From Elusimicrobiota bacterium (GTDB lineage: Bacteria > Elusimicrobiota > Elusimicrobia > JACQJP01): DNA of 47,733 bases. This document shows positions 1-7,731 of this stretch, piece after piece. Made by a program: the position numbers and the translations under genes. Position 1 is the stretch's first letter, and each line of letters opens with the position of its first letter. The notes beneath the pieces were generated by a model. It had not been told where the DNA came from. It did not search any database and worked only from the letters and a program-made list of their open reading frames with translations. The DNA is taken from positions 1 through 47,733 of the forward strand of contig JACQJP010000034.1 of assembly GCA_016204975.1 (NCBI GenBank), read 5' to 3'.

Positions 1-444
1 AGATTGGGCACTGATCTTGAGTGGCGTATGGGACGCGCCTCTGTGAAGGGAGAATGGACGCGAACAGCTTTCAGGGGTGTTACCAAAGGAGTCCTGCGGG
101 AGGATGCCATCTTTGACGCCTGGTATATTTCAGCCGGTTTTTTTCTGACGGGAGAGAAAAAGCCGCGCGGCCAGGCGGTGAAACCGAGAAAGCGGTGGGG
201 AGCCCTGGAGGTTGCTCTGCGCTATGAGGAGTTTTGGGGAAGACAGGCTCTTCTTGATAAGGGTTTTGCAACCGGAACGGATAGGGTAAGAGCCATTGGC
301 TCCGGCCTCAACTGGACACCCAACAAACATATCCGCCTCGGTCTCAACCATATCCATCCCTTCTTTGGCGACCCTGTCTCCATGGGCGGCAAGAAGCTCA
401 ATGGCGAGGATGTGTTCCTTTTTCGCACCCAGTTCGAGTTCTAA
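1..444 (+). CDS. Outer-membrane porin, C-terminal part (5' end outside window)
   Basis: The reading frame is open from base 1, so only the last 147 codons are present. The sequence alternates short amphipathic stretches (WGALEVALRYEEF, ATGTDRVRAIGSGLNWTPN, HIRLGLNHIHPFF) typical of beta-barrel strands, and it ends in an aromatic residue (FRTQFEF), the usual signal for outer-membrane insertion. The pattern 'LNW..N..I.L..NH' is like the end of phosphate-selective porin O/P family proteins. It probably lets an anionic substrate into the periplasm. It is followed after 21 bases by a small membrane-protein gene with a good ribosome binding site, so the two may be co-transcribed. Family call is by pattern recognition; substrate is unknown. 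Confidence 0.65.
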   Translation, partial: RLGTDLEWRMGRASVKGEWTRTAFRGVTKGVLREDAIFDAWYISAGFFLTGEKKPRGQAVKPRKRWGALEVALRYEEFWGRQALLDKGFATGTDRVRAIGSGLNWTPNKHIRLGLNHIHPFFGDPVSMGGKKLNGEDVFLFRTQFEF

Positions 445-465
445 CCAGCAGGAAAGGAGGAGAAG

Positions 466-978
466 ATGTCACTGACATGGAAAGAGTTCTGGGCGGTGTT
501 TCACGGATTGCTTCTGGGATCCGCTTACCTTTTGGCTTTTGCGGGAGGCCTTGCGGAGTTTTGGAATCTGCGAAAGCGGACCCAGACCCCCGAGGGCGCT
601 TTGGAAGCAATTAAGCGCCTGAAGATTGGCGCCTGGGCGATGGCGGCGGTCTGTTGGTTCACGGTGATTTCCGGTACCTATCTGGTTTATCCCTGGTACA
701 GGGCAAAAGGGCTTGAAAGTCCTCGCTCCAAGCTCCTTGCGGATCCTGAGAAGATGCTTTGGCATACCTTCGGGATGGAGTGGAAGGAGCATGTGGCCTG
801 GTTGTCTCCCATCCTGGCAACTGCAGCGGCATTTTTAGTGAGTTATTATGGAGTGAAGTTGATGGAGCGGGAGAATGTGCGGCAATCGACCATGATCTTT
901 TTCATCATAGCTTTCGTTGCCGCCGCTGTTGCGGGAATCTTCGGGGCCTTCATCAACAAGGTGGCGCCCGTTCTGTAA
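466..978 (+). CDS. Four-helix integral membrane protein, unknown function
   Basis: A 170-aa protein with about four hydrophobic helices (residues about 8-28, 50-72, 107-127, 140-163). A ribosome binding site (aaaggagg) precedes the ATG. Histidines lie in or at the edge of helices (VFHGLLLG in helix 1; WHTFGMEWKEHVAW before helix 3), so haem binding is conceivable but no known cytochrome b pattern is complete. It sits between a porin and another small membrane protein, and upstream of a Crp/Fnr regulator and a periplasmic molybdoenzyme operon, which hints at an electron-transfer or transport role. I do not recognise the family. Confidence 0.7.
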   Translation: MSLTWKEFWAVFHGLLLGSAYLLAFAGGLAEFWNLRKRTQTPEGALEAIKRLKIGAWAMAAVCWFTVISGTYLVYPWYRAKGLESPRSKLLADPEKMLWHTFGMEWKEHVAWLSPILATAAAFLVSYYGVKLMERENVRQSTMIFFIIAFVAAAVAGIFGAFINKVAPVL

Positions 979-991
979 AAGGAGGAGAAAT

Positions 992-1324
992 ATGTCACGA
1001 CCGGAGCAGGAGATTAAAAATGGCCCCGCCGCGGCAGCCTTGCTTTCCGCGGGTCTAGGATGTTTCGTGGTTGGCCTGGACACTGTCCTGGCTCAGATTT
1101 TCCCGGCGATCAGTAGCTTCTTCAACTGGTGTCCGCCGGCGGGACCTTTGAGCGGAAAGAGCGGCTTGGCCGTTATTGTTTGGCTCGTCAGCTGGGCTTT
1201 TCTTTCTGCAGTTTGGAACGACAAGGAGGTTGATTTCCATGTTGTGTGGCGGGCGGCACTGACTTTGGTGATTTTGGCGAATCTTTTGGTCTTTCCCCCA
1301 GTTTTTGAAGCATTCGGCCACTGA
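992..1324 (+). CDS. Small three-helix membrane protein, unknown function
   Basis: A 110-aa protein. The ATG at 992 is chosen because aaaggagg lies just upstream and because the longer reading frame starting at 917 would overlap the preceding gene and add a charged, shadow-like N-terminus. Hydrophobic stretches run at about residues 15-38, 58-75 and 86-102. The gap to the upstream membrane-protein gene is 13 bases, so the two are almost certainly one transcript and perhaps one complex. One Cys-Pro-Pro and one His between helices are the only notable polar features. Function unknown. Confidence 0.65.
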   Translation: MSRPEQEIKNGPAAAALLSAGLGCFVVGLDTVLAQIFPAISSFFNWCPPAGPLSGKSGLAVIVWLVSWAFLSAVWNDKEVDFHVVWRAALTLVILANLLVFPPVFEAFGH

Positions 1325-1388
1325 ACCCTCTGAAGGCAATGGATTTTGGATGGCCCCGCTATTTCAGAAAATGGTAGACTGGTAAAAA

Positions 1389-2069
1389 ATGCCTTCCTCT
1401 CTCAGTGAAATTCAGAAATTTCTAGCCTCTATTCAACCCTTCAAAAAACTCCCCCAGGAAGACTTAAGAGGGCTCTCTCGCGTCGTCCGGGAAAAGAGCT
1501 TCTCCAAAGGAGAAACAGTCTACAACGAAGGTGAAGTGGCCGACAGCGTCTGGATCCTATATAAGGGGAGGGTTCAGGTGTTCAAATACGTTTCCGGAGG
1601 GAAACCCTTCGCCATAGAAAGTCTGGGCCCCGGAGAGCTTTTTGGGACGCTTTGCCGCTTGGGAGGCGACGGCAGGTGCTATCCTTGCACCGCCTCCGCG
1701 GCCGTTTCCACAACCTGCCTGCAACTTCTGGACAAGACCTTTTTGAACTATTTCCACAAAAGCCCCGGTTTTGTGCAAGGTGTGTGCGGCCTTTGCTCCC
1801 AAAGACTTAAGGATGTTCAGGACCTACGGTGCATGGGCCAAGAGCCCGTCCCCATCCGCATCGCCTCCACCCTATTGCGCTTGCGCCAAGTTCATGGAGA
1901 CGTCATCCCTCTCACCAAAAGGGAGATCGCGGAGCTTGCGGGAACAACGGTGGAAACGGCCTTCCGCGTCATCTCCGCGTTTCAGAAAAAGGGATGCCTC
2001 TCCTCACTGCCCAGAAAGATCCAGATCCAAGATCCCGCCTTCCTAAAAACCCTCATCGATAAACTCTAG
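1389..2069 (+). CDS. Crp/Fnr-family transcription regulator with many internal cysteines
   Basis: A 226-aa protein with an N-terminal cyclic-nucleotide-binding-type beta roll (residues about 15-120), a dimerisation helix (about 122-150) and a C-terminal winged helix-turn-helix (about 174-205; LTKREIAELAGTTVETAFRVISAFQKKG). The recognition helix keeps Glu and Arg of the Fnr pattern E-x-x-S-R but has Phe in place of Ser. It lacks the N-terminal Cys cluster of true Fnr. Instead Cys residues occur at 89, 97, 100, 110, 133, 136 and 148, which could bind a cofactor or act as a thiol sensor (inference). It lies directly upstream of the operon carrying one of three TATGAC-N4-ATCATA sites and is the natural candidate to bind them. 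Its own promoter is not clear. Confidence 0.85.
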   Translation: MPSSLSEIQKFLASIQPFKKLPQEDLRGLSRVVREKSFSKGETVYNEGEVADSVWILYKGRVQVFKYVSGGKPFAIESLGPGELFGTLCRLGGDGRCYPCTASAAVSTTCLQLLDKTFLNYFHKSPGFVQGVCGLCSQRLKDVQDLRCMGQEPVPIRIASTLLRLRQVHGDVIPLTKREIAELAGTTVETAFRVISAFQKKGCLSSLPRKIQIQDPAFLKTLIDKL

Positions 2070-2099
2070 TTGCGGATCGGAGCAAATTGCAAAACCCAG

Positions 2100-2142
2100 T
2101 ATGACGCAAATCATAGTTGGGGTTTCTGCTTTTGATTAGACT
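2100..2142 (+). promoter_or_regulatory. Fnr-like operator and -10 for the NXR-like operon
   Basis: The operator TATGAC-GCAA-ATCATA spans 2100-2115. A -10-like hexamer TAGACT lies at 2137-2142, centred 32 bp from the operator centre, which places the operator near -41.5 of a predicted start at about 2149. This is the geometry of a class II Crp/Fnr activated promoter. The same operator recurs at 15952 and 22893. The downstream ATG at 2163 has its own ribosome binding site (aggag). Confidence 0.65.
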
Positions 2143-2162
2143 ATGACCAAGCAGGAGTACCT

Positions 2163-2588
2163 ATGCCCAGGCGGTCCATTCAGATCAAGACGTTGGGAAC
2201 GGCTACCGGAGGCTACCGCGTCCTGGCCTCCTGGAAACCGCTTAAAAAATCGGCGCGAAAAAAACTCGTGGACGTCTGGATTCCCATGCTGGCTCCCAGC
2301 CATGCCTTGGGACGGCAGTGCCAGTGCGGGGAGATCGAATGGAGCGAGTTTGCTTCACGTTATTTACGGGAGCTTCACACGCCCTCCAGCCAGGATATCC
2401 TGAAACCCCTGGCCCTCCTCTCTTTCAGGAGACCTATAGTGCTTTTGTGCGACTGCCCGGATCATTTGCGCTGCCCCACCGCTGTTTTGGCCCGCGCCCT
2501 TGAGGAATGCCGTCGAAATGGCAATTTTATTTTAAGTCCGCTGGAAAAATTCCCTGTTCCAAAAACCAAAAGGAGGAACCAGCCATGA
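2163..2588 (+). CDS. DUF488 family protein
   Basis: A 141-aa protein with hallmarks of the DUF488 family: an N-terminal GGYRVLASWKPLKK segment (family: G.RVLVDRLWPRG), WIPMLAPSHALG, a central W..F..RYL.EL segment, and a C-terminal strand-loop VLLCDCPDHLRCPTAVLA matching the family pattern LLC......CHR..LA. Cys pairs occur at QCQC and at CDC......C. The biochemical function of DUF488 is not established. It is the first gene after the operator, and its TGA overlaps the ATG of the molybdoenzyme catalytic subunit (ATGA), so the two are translationally coupled. Such tight linkage suggests a role in maturation or regulation of the complex, but this is inference. Confidence 0.75.
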   Translation: MPRRSIQIKTLGTATGGYRVLASWKPLKKSARKKLVDVWIPMLAPSHALGRQCQCGEIEWSEFASRYLRELHTPSSQDILKPLALLSFRRPIVLLCDCPDHLRCPTAVLARALEECRRNGNFILSPLEKFPVPKTKRRNQP

Positions 2589-5500
2589 TTTTGAAGCGCC
2601 CAGTCAGCCGCAGGGATTTCCTGAAATTTTCCGGAGCGGGCGCCGGAGTTCTGCTGTTTAGCGAGCCCCTCTTCGCCCTTCTCAAACCCATCGTCACGAC
2701 CGACAACCCCCTGGACTACTATCCCACCCGGGATTGGGAGAAGATCTACCTCGATCAGTACAAATACGACGGCACCTTTACCTACATCTGCTCGCCCAAT
2801 GATACCCATGCCTGCCGGGTGCGGGCCTTCGTCAGGAATGGCGTAGTGATGCGCACCGAGCAGAACTACGACAGCCACAGAATCACGGACCTCTACGGCA
2901 ACCAAGCGACCCACCACTGGAACCCCCGGATGTGCCTCAAAGGCTTTACCTTTCATCGGAGGGTCTACGGCCCCTACCGGTTAAAACGCCCCCTAATCCG
3001 GAAGGGTTGGAAAATGTGGGCCGATGACGGCTATCCCTCGTTGAGCGACGAGCCGGAGCTGCGAACAAAGTACAAGTTCGACAGCCGGGGAACAGACGAG
3101 TTCATGCCGGCCTCCTGGGACGAGATCAATTCCTACTTGGCCAACGGCCTCATCTCCATTGCCAAGACCTACAGTAGTTCAGACGGCAAGCGCCGCCTCT
3201 TGAAGGATGGGTATCCCCCGGAGATGCTGGAGTACTGGGGAGGCGCCGGGACCAGGACGCTGAAGTTCCGGGGAGGGATGGGGCTTCTGGGCGTGATCGG
3301 GAAATACGGCCTCTACCGCTTTTCCAACATGATGGCGCTTGTGGACGCCCATGTCCGGGGCGTGGACCCGGGAAAGGCTTTGGGAGGCCGGAATTGGTCC
3401 AACTACACCTGGCATGGCGACCAAGCCCCGGGACATCCGTTCGTTCACGGCCTGCAGGCCTCGGATATGGACCTCAACGACTACCGGAACTCCAAATTCA
3501 CGGTCCATGTTGGCAAGAACATGATCGAAAACAAGATGCCGGAGGCCCACTGGATGGTGGAGATGATGGAGCGGGGCGGCCGCATCGCCGTCATCGCGCC
3601 CGAGTACAACCCGGCGGCCACCAAGTCCGACTACTGGATCTCGGTCCGTCCCGGGCTCTCGGACACCTCGATCTTCCTGTACGTAACCAAGACCTTAATG
3701 GACAAAGGCTGGGTGGACTATGATTTTGTCAAGAGGTTCACCGACTTTCCTCTCCTGGTGCGGGCCGATAACTTAAAGCGCCTCCGGGCCGGGGATGTCT
3801 TCCCGGGGTACAAGCCCGGTCTCTCCAGGGATGGCCCCTCGTTCGCGATCCAGGGGCTCGAGAAGGAGCAGTATGACAAGCTGGGCGACTTCGTCGTCTT
3901 CGATGTGAAGGCGGGCGAGGTGAAAGCCGTCACACGCGACGATGTGGGGGCGCGGCTTGAGGACAAGGGGATCGATCCCGAGCTGGATTGGAAAGGCAAG
4001 GTGAAACTGGCGGACGGCTCGGAGGTTGTGGTGTGGACCCTGTGGGAGATGTACAAGCTCCATCTGCGGGACTACGACCTGGAGACGGTTGCCGAGATCA
4101 CGAGCGCTCCCAGGAATCTCCTCGAACAACTGGCCAAGGATTTCGGCCGCAGATTCTGGGATCCTGACTTTGCGGGCAAGCCGCGCGAGGCCTATCCCAT
4201 CTCCATTCACTATGGGGAGGGGATCAACCACTATTTCCATGCGACCCTCCACAATCGCGCCACCTACCTGCCGCTGATGCTGGTGGGAAGCGTCGGCTTC
4301 CCGGGCTCCGGCGCCCACACCTGGGCGGGCAACTACAAGGCTGCCAATTTCCAGGGCTCAGAGTGGAGCGGCCCCGGTTTCAAAGGCTGGGTGGCGGAAG
4401 ACCCCTTCCACCCCAACCTGGACCCGGCGGCCGATGCAAAAGAGATAAAAGTGAAGCCCTACGCCAGGGACGAGGAGGTGGGCTACTGGGCGCATGGGGA
4501 CAGGCCCCTGATCGTTGACACCCCAAAATACGGACGGAAGATGCTTACCGGTGTGACCCATCTGCCCACCCCCACCAAGTCGATGTGGTTCACCAACGTC
4601 AACTTGATCAACAACGCAAAATGGGCCTACGAGCTCATCAAGAGGACGAACCCCAAGATCGACATGATCGTCACCCAGGACATCGAGATGACGGCAAGTT
4701 GCGAGTATTCCGACGTGGTCCTCCCCGCAAACTCCTGGATGGAGTTCGAGACCTACGAGGTCACCTCCTCCTGCTCCAACCCCTTCCTCCAGGTATGGAA
4801 GGGAGGGATCAAACCCCTTTATGACAGCCGTGATGACGTGCTGATCATGGCTGGTGTCGCCGAGAGACTGGCCAAGCTGACCGGCGATCAGCGCTTCAGA
4901 GATTATTGGAAGTTTGCCCTGAAGGAGCGCACCGAGGTCTACATCGAGCGCTTGATCGGCGGAAGCACGACGGGTCGGGGCTATAAGATAAAGGATATCC
5001 TCGCCGGCAAGTACGGGGAGCCCGGCGCAGCCCTGATGCTCTTCAGGACTTATCCCCGAATACCCTTCTGGGAGCAGGTTAAAGAAAGCATCCCGTTCTA
5101 CACGGACACAGGCCGCCTCAACGCCTATTGCGACATCCCGGAGGCAATACAGCATGGGGAAAACTTTGTTGTGCACCGGGAGGGACCGGAGGCTACTAAG
5201 TATCTTCCCAACGTTATCGTGAGTTCCAACCGATTCATCAGACCCGACAACTTCGGCTTCACCTCGGAGAAGCTTCAGCAGGGTGACGGGCTGGACTGGG
5301 AGGCCAGGCATGTGGCCAACAACAAGCTCAGTTGGCCCCAGGTGAAGAAGACCAAAAATCCCCTCTGGGAGAAGGGTTTTAGGTTTTTGGTCTCGACTCC
5401 AAAGAGCCGCCATACCGTACACTCGCAATGGGCGGTGACCGATTGGAACTGGATCTGGAGCCAGAATTTCGGCGACCCGCACCGCACGGACAAGAGGCAG

Positions 5501-6097
5501 CCCGGCGTCAACGACTGGCAGATCCATATGAACCCGCAGGCGGCGAAGGATATGGGCATCAACGACGGCGACTACGTCTACGTGGACGCCGACCCCGCCA
5601 ACCGGCCCTACCGGGGGGCCAAACCCACGGACCCCTTTTACAAGGTGAGCCGCCTGATGCTCCGGGTCAAATACAACCCCGCCTATCCGTACCACTTCAC
5701 CATGATGAAGCACGCCTCATTCATCGCCACTGAGCGGACGGTGAAGGCCCACGACGAAAGGCCGGACGGCAGGGCCCTGTCCCCGACGGGATACCAGGCC
5801 AGCTTCCGCTACGGTTCCCAGCAGAGCCTCACCATCTCCTGGCTGATGCCCATGCACCAGACCGACAACCTCTTCCACAAGATGAAGGCCGCCATGCACT
5901 TCCTCTTCGGGTTCGAGGGGGACAACCACGCCATCAACTCCGTCCCGAAGGAAACCCTGATCAGAATTATCAAGGCCGAGTCCGGCGGCTTAGGCGGCAG
6001 GGGAGTCTGGAAGCCGGCTGCGACGGGGTTCAGTCCCGGGAACGAAAACGAGCTTACTAAGCGCTATCTCCAGGGAGAGCTGGTGGAGGTCGTATAG
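2585..6097 (+). CDS. Type II DMSO-reductase-family catalytic (alpha) subunit, NXR / periplasmic NarG-like
   Basis: A 1170-aa Mo-bisMGD enzyme. The ATG at 2585 is preferred over one 78 bases upstream because aggagg precedes it and it begins a clean Tat signal (SRRDFLKFSGAG, residues 8-19), so the enzyme is exported to the periplasm. The FS0 region reads C69-x3-D73-x3-C77 ... C117, with Asp where NarG has Cys; as I recall, this CxPNDTHxC pattern is typical of the Nitrospira/anammox NXR and related periplasmic Nar lineage. Asp279 in WHGDQAPGHP is the probable Mo ligand of the type II group. Length also fits NXR/NarG (about 1150-1250) better than ethylbenzene dehydrogenase or chlorate reductase (about 900-980). 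Beta, chaperone and haem gamma genes follow. Likely reaction is nitrate reduction or nitrite oxidation; (per)chlorate or hydrocarbon hydroxylation cannot be excluded. Confidence 0.8.
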   Translation: MILKRPVSRRDFLKFSGAGAGVLLFSEPLFALLKPIVTTDNPLDYYPTRDWEKIYLDQYKYDGTFTYICSPNDTHACRVRAFVRNGVVMRTEQNYDSHRITDLYGNQATHHWNPRMCLKGFTFHRRVYGPYRLKRPLIRKGWKMWADDGYPSLSDEPELRTKYKFDSRGTDEFMPASWDEINSYLANGLISIAKTYSSSDGKRRLLKDGYPPEMLEYWGGAGTRTLKFRGGMGLLGVIGKYGLYRFSNMMALVDAHVRGVDPGKALGGRNWSNYTWHGDQAPGHPFVHGLQASDMDLNDYRNSKFTVHVGKNMIENKMPEAHWMVEMMERGGRIAVIAPEYNPAATKSDYWISVRPGLSDTSIFLYVTKTLMDKGWVDYDFVKRFTDFPLLVRADNLKRLRAGDVFPGYKPGLSRDGPSFAIQGLEKEQYDKLGDFVVFDVKAGEVKAVTRDDVGARLEDKGIDPELDWKGKVKLADGSEVVVWTLWEMYKLHLRDYDLETVAEITSAPRNLLEQLAKDFGRRFWDPDFAGKPREAYPISIHYGEGINHYFHATLHNRATYLPLMLVGSVGFPGSGAHTWAGNYKAANFQGSEWSGPGFKGWVAEDPFHPNLDPAADAKEIKVKPYARDEEVGYWAHGDRPLIVDTPKYGRKMLTGVTHLPTPTKSMWFTNVNLINNAKWAYELIKRTNPKIDMIVTQDIEMTASCEYSDVVLPANSWMEFETYEVTSSCSNPFLQVWKGGIKPLYDSRDDVLIMAGVAERLAKLTGDQRFRDYWKFALKERTEVYIERLIGGSTTGRGYKIKDILAGKYGEPGAALMLFRTYPRIPFWEQVKESIPFYTDTGRLNAYCDIPEAIQHGENFVVHREGPEATKYLPNVIVSSNRFIRPDNFGFTSEKLQQGDGLDWEARHVANNKLSWPQVKKTKNPLWEKGFRFLVSTPKSRHTVHSQWAVTDWNWIWSQNFGDPHRTDKRQPGVNDWQIHMNPQAAKDMGINDGDYVYVDADPANRPYRGAKPTDPFYKVSRLMLRVKYNPAYPYHFTMMKHASFIATERTVKAHDERPDGRALSPTGYQASFRYGSQQSLTISWLMPMHQTDNLFHKMKAAMHFLFGFEGDNHAINSVPKETLIRIIKAESGGLGGRGVWKPAATGFSPGNENELTKRYLQGELVEVV

Positions 6098-6104
6098 GAG
6101 GGGC

Positions 6105-6470
6105 ATGGCCGAGATCCATTCCGCGCAAAAGCCTTTTGAGGAAGATGACCCCATGGAGCTTGTGGGCGTGGCTCTGCCCGAGGGGCAGGCCGATGAGATG
6201 CTGAAATGCCTTATTGAGGAGTACATCCGGGAAGGCTTTGACGATGAAGGTCTGCTTCGCCTCTTTAGGGACCCTTTCTACCGGGCCAGCCATAGGATCT
6301 ATCAGGAGAAGGGAGAGGCTTATGTCCTGGACCTTATAGAAAGGCTTAGGCAAAAGTGGGGGTTTTGGAAGGGAAGCGATGCCTCTGCGCGGCTTCGTAT
6401 GGATGAGGTCAAAAAACAGATGTTGAAAAATATTAAGGAGGAGCGGGGCAATGGCTCACGAGGTCTATAA
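6105..6470 (+). CDS. Small soluble protein encoded between alpha and beta subunits
   Basis: A 121-aa acidic-to-basic helical protein with no signal peptide, no Cys and no recognised motif. A ribosome binding site (aggagggg) lies seven bases after the alpha stop codon, and the C-terminal codons overlap the start of the beta subunit gene by 20 bases. Its position between the catalytic and iron-sulfur subunit genes suggests a dedicated assembly factor or small subunit of the complex (inference). I do not recognise the family. Confidence 0.7.
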   Translation: MAEIHSAQKPFEEDDPMELVGVALPEGQADEMLKCLIEEYIREGFDDEGLLRLFRDPFYRASHRIYQEKGEAYVLDLIERLRQKWGFWKGSDASARLRMDEVKKQMLKNIKEERGNGSRGL

Positions 6471-7731
6471 CTGGCAGCTCGGAAGGAAGATGGCCTATCC
6501 CTACAAGGAAGCGCATCCCAATTGGCAGTTTGCTTTTGTCTTTAACATCAACAGATGCATTGCCTGCCAGACCTGCACCATGGCTTGCAGGTCCACTTGG
6601 ACCTTCTCCAAGGGACAGGAGCATATGTGGTGGAACAATGTGGAGACAAAGCCCTATGGGGGCTACCCCCAGTTTTGGGACACAAAGATCCTTGGGCTTT
6701 TGGAGGAGGCAAACCCTGGAGGCCAGAGCTGGGACACTGCGGAGACGAATGGAAACGGGCGTCCCTATGGCGTCTATAATGGGCAGACGATTTTCGAGGC
6801 AGCCATAAAGCGCTACGGTCCGGAGGGCCATCAGCGGGCGATCGGCTACATTCCGGAAGACGATGAATGGCGCTATCCGAACATTTATGAAGACACGGCC
6901 ACGGGCCTCCAGGGAGCGCCAGGCAAATGGGGCGATTCCTCCTTGCTTCCAGAGCATAAGACCTGGTTTTTCTATCTCCAGAGGATCTGCAACCACTGCA
7001 CCTATCCGGCCTGCTTGGCCGCCTGCCCCAGGAAGGCTATCTACAAGCGAAAGGAGGACGGAATCGTTCTTATAGATCAGAATCGCTGCCGAGGCTATAG
7101 AAAATGCGTGGAGGCCTGCCCTTACAAAAAGTCTATGTATAGGGGAACCACTCGGACAACGGAAAAATGTATCGCCTGCTACCCCAGGATTGAGGGTAAG
7201 GATCCCCATATCACCCCCGACGGCGTCCCTATTGAGACCCGCTGCATGGCGGCCTGCGTGGGGAAGATCCGGCTTCAGGGTTTGGCGCGCATAAACCCGA
7301 AGACAGGAAACTGGGCAGAAGACCGCTATAACCCCCTTTACTTTCTGGTCAAAAAGGAAAAGGTGGCGCTCCCGCTGTATCCTCAGTTCGGCACCGAGCC
7401 GAACGGATACTACATTCCCCCGAGGTGGGTTCCCCGGGCTTATCTGAGGCAGATGTTCGGCCCAGGAGTAGAGGAAGCGATTGAAAAGTATGCCGCCCCC
7501 TCCAGGGAACTTTTGGCCGTGCTTCAGCTTTTCCGGGCTCAGCAGAAGATCATCTTTCGTTATGAGATCAAGGAAGGCCCAAAGATCTTCGAAACCCATA
7601 TAGACGGCAAACCCTGGAGCATGTACAACGACACGGTCATCGGGTTTGACAAAAAAGATAAGGAGGTTGTGCGCCTTGCCGTCCAGGAGCCGGTACACGT
7701 CAGGGCTGAGAAGCACTACAACTCAATCTAA
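6451..7731 (+). CDS. Iron-sulfur (beta) subunit of the type II molybdoenzyme, NarH/NxrB-like
   Basis: A 426-aa protein with four cluster motifs of the NarH/NxrB/EbdB group: C36-x2-C39-x2-C42-x3-C46, C180-x2-C183-x4-C188-x3-C192, C213-x2-Y216-x2-C219-x3-C223, and C240-x2-C243 with C265-x3-C269. Tyr216 replaces a Cys, which predicts a [3Fe-4S] cluster at that site, as Trp does in NarH. There is no signal peptide, so it is expected to be carried across the membrane with the Tat-tagged alpha subunit. It passes electrons between the Mo site and the haem gamma subunit. Length is close to NxrB (about 430). Its TAA overlaps the chaperone ATG (TAATG). Confidence 0.88.
   Translation: MAHEVYNWQLGRKMAYPYKEAHPNWQFAFVFNINRCIACQTCTMACRSTWTFSKGQEHMWWNNVETKPYGGYPQFWDTKILGLLEEANPGGQSWDTAETNGNGRPYGVYNGQTIFEAAIKRYGPEGHQRAIGYIPEDDEWRYPNIYEDTATGLQGAPGKWGDSSLLPEHKTWFFYLQRICNHCTYPACLAACPRKAIYKRKEDGIVLIDQNRCRGYRKCVEACPYKKSMYRGTTRTTEKCIACYPRIEGKDPHITPDGVPIETRCMAACVGKIRLQGLARINPKTGNWAEDRYNPLYFLVKKEKVALPLYPQFGTEPNGYYIPPRWVPRAYLRQMFGPGVEEAIEKYAAPSRELLAVLQLFRAQQKIIFRYEIKEGPKIFETHIDGKPWSMYNDTVIGFDKKDKEVVRLAVQEPVHVRAEKHYNSI

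Noticed and set aside
4358-5713. A 451-codon open frame on the minus strand
   Set aside because: It lies wholly inside the molybdoenzyme alpha gene, shows biased low-complexity Val/Gly/His content of an antisense shadow, and has no ribosome binding site or known domain.
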